Position numbers and translations under genes: made by a program. A DNA stretch of 11,082 nucleotides from Bacteroidota bacterium. GTDB taxonomy: Bacteria > Bacteroidota > Bacteroidia > Flavobacteriales > Flavobacteriaceae. The notes beneath the pieces are model-generated. The model was not told where the DNA came from. It made no database searches and saw only the letters and a program-made list of their open reading frames with translations. Below are positions 7,423-11,082 of this stretch, piece by piece. The stretch is taken from NCBI GenBank assembly GCA_009937085.1, contig JAACDD010000154.1, positions 1 to 11,082 of the forward strand, read 5' to 3'. The stretch's first letter is position 1; every line of letters begins with the position of its first letter.

Positions 7423-8673
7423 GTGAGACCATTACTCGACATATCAATAATTGAAGCTGCTGCTAAGCGCGTTCGTGAAGCTGCCGTTCCGACGCCTTTT
7501 GAAAAACATGCGCGTTTAAGCGAGCTGTATAATGCCTCCATTTCTGTGAAGCGTGAGGATTTGCAAGCGGTTCGATCATTTAAAATTCGAGGGGCGTTTA
7601 ATAAAATTTCCTTGCTTAACGATGCACAACGGGCCAACGGTGTAGTTTGCTCTAGTGCAGGAAATCATGCCCAAGGCGTTGCATATGCGTGCAGCCATCA
7701 CAACATACACGGCACTATTTTTATGCCTATCCCAACACCACAACAAAAAGTATCGCAAGTGGCCATGTTTGGGGGTGAAAACATTACCATTAAACTGGTG
7801 GGCGATACGTATGACGATTGCTATGAAGCGGCAAAATCCTTTGTTGCCGAAACAGGAAAGACGTTTATTCATCCGTTCGATGACACTGACGTTATTGCTG
7901 GACAAGCAACTATGGCTTTGGAAATTTTAGAACAAGCGACTTCTCCAATAGATTACATTATTGTTCCTATTGGTGGAGGCGGTTTAATTTCTGGTGTAAT
8001 TAGTGTCTTTAAGGAGAAATCACCACACACTAAAATTATTGGTGTGGAGCCAAAAGGTGCACCAAGTATGCATACTTCTTTGAAGCAAGGCAAGCGCATT
8101 ACCTTAGACGAAATAGATGTTTTTGTTGACGGTGCAGCTGTAAAAACTATTGGCGAGATTGGGTTTGATTATTGTTCTGACCATATGGACGATATACTTT
8201 TGGTTGATGAAGGAGAAATTTGCCAAAGTATCTTGACAATGTATACTAAAGATGCAATAGTTGTAGAGCCAGCAGGCGCAATGTCCGTTTCCGCATTACC
8301 ACAATTAACGAAAGAAATAAAAGGCAAAAATGTTGTTTGTCTTGTTTGCGGTGGAAATAATGACATTACCCGCATGGCAGAAATCAAAGAACGCGCCCTA
8401 TTGTTTAGCGATTTAAAGCATTACTTTATAGTGCGTTTCCCACAGCGTGCAGGTGCGCTAAAAGAATTTGTTCAAGATATTTTAGGACCAACGGACGATA
8501 TTACCTTTTTTGAATATTCCAAAAAAAGTGCGCGAGCACAAGGACCAGCAGTTGTTGGCATTCAACTAAAATCCACCTCCGACTTTAAGCCATTGTTAAA
8601 TCGTATGAAGGAAAAGGGGTTTTTTGGTGATTATCTAAATAATAAACCGGATTTATTTCAATTTTTGATTTAG
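7423..8673 (+). CDS. ilvA: Threonine ammonia-lyase (threonine dehydratase)
   Basis: This PLP enzyme deaminates L-threonine to 2-oxobutanoate, the first committed step to isoleucine. Lys54 in RSFKIRGAFNK forms the Schiff base; SSAGNHAQG (77-85) binds the substrate carboxylate; GGGGL (184-188) cups the PLP phosphate; VCGGNN (308-313) is the late active-site loop. Residues about 330-416 (HYFIVRFPQRAGALKEFV onward) form a single ACT-like regulatory domain, so this is the 416-residue short biosynthetic form, shorter than the 514-residue E. coli enzyme with two such domains; isoleucine feedback is likely. The start must be GTG at 7423: the codon before is the ilvC stop in the same frame and no ATG occurs in the first 100 codons. 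Initiation probably depends on ribosomes finishing ilvC. Confidence 0.95.
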   Translation: MRPLLDISIIEAAAKRVREAAVPTPFEKHARLSELYNASISVKREDLQAVRSFKIRGAFNKISLLNDAQRANGVVCSSAGNHAQGVAYACSHHNIHGTIFMPIPTPQQKVSQVAMFGGENITIKLVGDTYDDCYEAAKSFVAETGKTFIHPFDDTDVIAGQATMALEILEQATSPIDYIIVPIGGGGLISGVISVFKEKSPHTKIIGVEPKGAPSMHTSLKQGKRITLDEIDVFVDGAAVKTIGEIGFDYCSDHMDDILLVDEGEICQSILTMYTKDAIVVEPAGAMSVSALPQLTKEIKGKNVVCLVCGGNNDITRMAEIKERALLFSDLKHYFIVRFPQRAGALKEFVQDILGPTDDITFFEYSKKSARAQGPAVVGIQLKSTSDFKPLLNRMKEKGFFGDYLNNKPDLFQFLI

Positions 8674-8699
8674 ATTTGCAACGCTATGAAAATTTAAAC

Positions 8700-10283
8700 A
8701 TGAATATACCAACAGAGTATTCAATTGACACCCCATTTCACCACAACAGTTTTTTAATTAATGGTGAGCTTACGCTTTGGGACGGCCCAACATCAGACGT
8801 TCATTCTACTATCCATACGCCAAACGCTGAGGGTACACTAGCGCCCACTTTTTTGGGTTCGGTTCCAAATATGGATGAAGCACATGCCTTAAAAGCATTA
8901 GATGCAGCATCAAACGCATTTGACAAAGGAAAAGGGGAGTGGCCAACCATGAAGGTTGCAGATCGCATTGCTTGTATGGAGCGTTTTGTTACACTTATGA
9001 AAACACAGCGCGATACGATTGTTAAACTTTTGATGTGGGAAATTGGCAAAAACCTAAAGGACTCTCAAAAAGAATTCGATCGTACGGTAGACTACATTGT
9101 AGATACCATTAACGAGTATAAAGATATTGACCGAGACAGTGCTAAATTTCACAATCACGGAGGGGTGTTTGCACATATTCGCCGTGGACCTATTGGAGTT
9201 GTACTTTGTCTTGGGCCTTACAATTATCCGCTAAATGAAACATTTGCGTTGCTAATTCCTGCCATTATCATGGGGAATACAGCTGTTTTTAAGCCTGCCA
9301 AACACGGTGTATTGCTTATTGCTCCACTGCTTAAAGCATTTAAGGAAAGTTTTCCTCCTGGTGTTGTTAATATTGTTTTTGGACGTGGGCGTACCATTGC
9401 TACACCTATCATGAAAACTGGTGAAATAGATGTGTTAGCGCTTATTGGACACAGTACGTCAGCACTTTCGTTACAAGACTTACATCCAAAAAAGAATAGA
9501 CTCCGTTTAGTTTTAGGACTAGAAGCGAAAAATCCAGCCATTATTTTACCTGATGCTGATATGGACAAAACCGTTCAGGAATGTGTTGCAGGAACCTTAT
9601 CGTTCAATGGGCAACGCTGTACAGCATTAAAGATTTTATATGTTCACGAAGAGGTTAGGGAAGAATTCTTATCCAAATTCACCAAAGCTGTTGATGCACT
9701 TCAGTTGGGTATGCCGTGGGATAACACATTGTTAACACCACTTCCAGAGCCCAACAAACCAGACTATATTCAAGAGCTTATCGATGATGCTAAAGCTAAA
9801 GGAGCAAATGTGTTAAACCCTCGTGGTGGTGAGCGTTCAGAAAATTATATTTTCCCTGCTGTTCTGTATCCTGTTACACATGATATGCGCGTATATCAAG
9901 AAGAACAATTTGGTCCAGTCATTCCCGTAATGTCTTTTACTGATATTGACACTCCTTTAGACGACATGGCTGCATCTTCTTACGGCCAGCAAGTGAGTCT
10001 GTTTGGTAAAGACATAGAAAAGCTAGGTCCGCTGATTGATACACTTGCCAACCTTGTTTGTCGTGTAAACTTGAATAGTTCATGTCAACGCGGTCCGGAT
10101 GTTTATCCGTTTACAGGAAGAAAAGATTCAGCAGTGAGCACACTTAGCGTTCGAGATGCACTACGATCGTTCTCCATTAGAACATTTGTAGCTACAAAAG
10201 ACACGGACAACAATAAAGAGATCTTACGTGAGTTGTTAGACTCACACAAGTCTAACTTTATCAGTACAGACTACATGCTCTAA
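8700..10283 (+). CDS. gapN: NADP-dependent non-phosphorylating glyceraldehyde-3-phosphate dehydrogenase (GapN-type ALDH)
   Basis: GapN oxidises glyceraldehyde-3-phosphate directly to 3-phosphoglycerate and makes NADPH, bypassing ATP formation. From ATG 8700 the protein has 527 residues, longer than the usual 475 or so, with an N-terminal extension of roughly 50. Motifs in this numbering: GPYNYPLNETF with Asn175, FKPAKHG with Lys198, FNGQRCTALK with catalytic Cys307, EEQFGPV (401-407), and NSSCQRGPDVYPFTGRKDSA (459-478). GQRCTA and CQRGPD are strong GapN signatures; their arginines sit where substrate phosphate is bound in known GapN. Oddly, ELGGK is replaced by GLEAK (273-277) and FTGSTxxG by a segment around LIGHSTSA. 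A TTG at 8676 would add 8 residues but is less likely. It lies 26 bases after ilvA and is the last gene of the operon. Function is inferred from family; pyruvate-pathway cofactor supply is speculation. Confidence 0.88.
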   Translation: MNIPTEYSIDTPFHHNSFLINGELTLWDGPTSDVHSTIHTPNAEGTLAPTFLGSVPNMDEAHALKALDAASNAFDKGKGEWPTMKVADRIACMERFVTLMKTQRDTIVKLLMWEIGKNLKDSQKEFDRTVDYIVDTINEYKDIDRDSAKFHNHGGVFAHIRRGPIGVVLCLGPYNYPLNETFALLIPAIIMGNTAVFKPAKHGVLLIAPLLKAFKESFPPGVVNIVFGRGRTIATPIMKTGEIDVLALIGHSTSALSLQDLHPKKNRLRLVLGLEAKNPAIILPDADMDKTVQECVAGTLSFNGQRCTALKILYVHEEVREEFLSKFTKAVDALQLGMPWDNTLLTPLPEPNKPDYIQELIDDAKAKGANVLNPRGGERSENYIFPAVLYPVTHDMRVYQEEQFGPVIPVMSFTDIDTPLDDMAASSYGQQVSLFGKDIEKLGPLIDTLANLVCRVNLNSSCQRGPDVYPFTGRKDSAVSTLSVRDALRSFSIRTFVATKDTDNNKEILRELLDSHKSNFISTDYML

Positions 10284-10299
10284 CTTAATTGTTGAGCAT
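10275..10299. terminator. Hairpin spanning the convergent gapN and dnaN stop codons
   Basis: ATGCTC (10275-10280) pairs with GAGCAT (10294-10299), and after a one-base bulge (T10281) AAC (10282-10284) pairs with GTT (10291-10293), leaving the 6-base loop TTAATT. The structure contains both stop codons and forms on transcripts of either strand. It has no U tract on either side, so it is not a standard intrinsic terminator; it might instead protect 3' ends or slow polymerase. With one base between the genes there is no other place for a dedicated terminator. Function is inferred. Confidence 0.35.
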
Positions 10300-11082
10300 C
10301 ACAGGCATCACAAGCATTGTAACTTGTTCACCTTCTTCTGAACCATCAACTGGTGTGATAATACCTGCTCTGTTTGGTAAGGATAGCTCTAGTTGGATTT
10401 CGTCCGAACTTAAATTACTTAGCATTTCTGTTAGAAACCTGGCGTTAAAGCCGATTTGCATATCGTCGCCTTGGTAAGAACACGCTAATCGTTCTTCCGC
10501 TTTATTGCTGTAATCTATGTCTTCAGCAGAAATATGTAGCTCTGCACCTGCAATACGCAAGCGAATTTGGTGTGTGGTTTTGTTTGAGAAAATACTCACA
10601 CGCTTAACGGTATTTAAAAATTGAACTCTGTTGATACTCATCACATTTGGATTCTCTTTTGGGATAACCGCCTCATAATTTGGGTATTTCCCATCAATTA
10701 AACGACAGATAAGAACGGTGTCTTCAAATGAAAATTGCACATTGCTAGAATTGTAATCTACCTTTACCTCAGATTCACTTCCTAATAGTACAGATTTAAG
10801 CAAGTTTAAAGGTTTTTTTGGCATAATAAATTCAGCTGTTTCTGGTGCAACTAAATCTGTTCGTTCATACTTAACGAGTTTATGCGCATCCGTTGCGACA
10901 AAGGTCAATCCACTAGAAGAAAGTTGAAAAAACACACCACTCATCACGGGACGTAAGTCATCGTTACCACTCGCAAAAATGGTATTTGTAATAGCGGTTG
11001 CCAAGGTATCTCCTTGTACGGTGACACGCGAAGCATCTACTACTTCTGCTGCTTGTGGGAACTCATCTGCATTGGCATAGGC
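10285..11082 (-). CDS. dnaN: DNA polymerase III beta subunit (sliding clamp), 5'-truncated by the window
   Basis: The ring-shaped clamp tethers DNA polymerase III and other partners to DNA. The visible 265 codons run off the right edge; about 105 N-terminal residues (most of domain I) lie beyond it. The frame is open from base 11082 (AYANADEFPQ...), so the in-frame TTG at 11004 is internal. Domain II includes IFASGNDDLRPVMSGVFF and FVATDAHKLVKYERTD, matching the family TDGHRL-type motif. CRLIDGKYPNYEAVIP (126-141 of the fragment) is the conserved segment in the middle of the clamp. Domain III ends PNRAGIITPVDG and MLVMPVMLNN, corresponding to the C-terminal part of the pocket that binds partner clamp motifs (E. 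coli ends MPMRL). The gene converges on gapN with one base between stops. No damage is seen. Confidence 0.97.
   Translation of the reverse strand, partial: AYANADEFPQAAEVVDASRVTVQGDTLATAITNTIFASGNDDLRPVMSGVFFQLSSSGLTFVATDAHKLVKYERTDLVAPETAEFIMPKKPLNLLKSVLLGSESEVKVDYNSSNVQFSFEDTVLICRLIDGKYPNYEAVIPKENPNVMSINRVQFLNTVKRVSIFSNKTTHQIRLRIAGAELHISAEDIDYSNKAEERLACSYQGDDMQIGFNARFLTEMLSNLSSDEIQLELSLPNRAGIITPVDGSEEGEQVTMLVMPVMLNN

Noticed and set aside
7576..7905. 109-codon minus-strand frame inside ilvA
   Set aside because: It is antisense to the PLP-lysine and glycine-loop region of ilvA and has low-complexity, unrecognisable composition.
8676..8699. TTG start giving gapN eight extra residues
   Set aside because: The ATG at 8700 begins a sequence typical of related proteins, and the extra residues (QRYENLN) look like untranslated spacer.
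9224..9568. 114-codon minus-strand frame inside gapN
   Set aside because: It is a serine/glycine/alanine-rich mirror of a conserved ALDH region, with no family resemblance.
11002..11004. TTG as the start of dnaN
   Set aside because: The frame stays open to the window edge and the upstream codons encode expected clamp sequence (AYANADEFP), so the gene is simply cut by the window.
1..11082. Mobile element, prophage, defence island, CRISPR array or RNA gene
   Set aside because: No transposase, integrase, direct-repeat array, tRNA-like or rRNA-like sequence was found; nearly all bases belong to recognised housekeeping genes.

Overview
The window looks like a chromosomal segment of a member of the Bacteroidota, most likely a marine or freshwater Flavobacteriia. 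I infer this from AT-rich DNA, the absence of Shine-Dalgarno sequences before nearly all starts (A/T-rich leaders instead), TAnnTTTG-like promoter words, and proteins that read like flavobacterial versions of DnaN, IlvD, GapN and an alginate-export-type porin. I recognised the families by eye; no database search was run.

Layout: the left edge (3-329, +) holds the C-terminal end of an alginate-export-family outer-membrane beta-barrel. A strong symmetrical terminator (362-406) separates it from a convergent class-3-like aldehyde dehydrogenase gene (439-1833, -). A 207-base divergent intergenic region (1834-2040) then leads into a tight co-directional block: ilvD (2041-3714), ilvB (3718-5415), ilvN (5418-5939), ilvC (5950-7422), ilvA (7423-8673) and a GapN-type NADP-dependent glyceraldehyde-3-phosphate dehydrogenase (8700-10283). 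Gaps within the block are 3, 2, 10, 0 and 26 bases, so it is almost certainly one operon. The right edge is the 3' part of dnaN on the minus strand (10285-11082), converging on gapN with one base between the stop codons.

Working together: IlvA deaminates threonine to 2-oxobutanoate. IlvBN condenses pyruvate with pyruvate or 2-oxobutanoate. IlvC (a long, E. coli-like class II KARI) isomerises and reduces the acetohydroxy acids with NADPH. IlvD dehydrates the products to the 2-oxo acids. This is the full isoleucine/valine pathway apart from the final transaminase (IlvE), which is not in the window. The trailing gapN could supply NADPH for the IlvC step; that link is inference.

I found no mobile element, CRISPR array, tRNA or rRNA, and no clearly new multi-gene system. 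The most interesting points are the presence of gapN in an ilv operon, its altered aldehyde-dehydrogenase catalytic motifs (the usual glutamate position is glycine, with a glutamate two residues later), the in-frame TAA-GTG junction between ilvC and ilvA, and a hairpin that covers both stop codons of gapN and dnaN.
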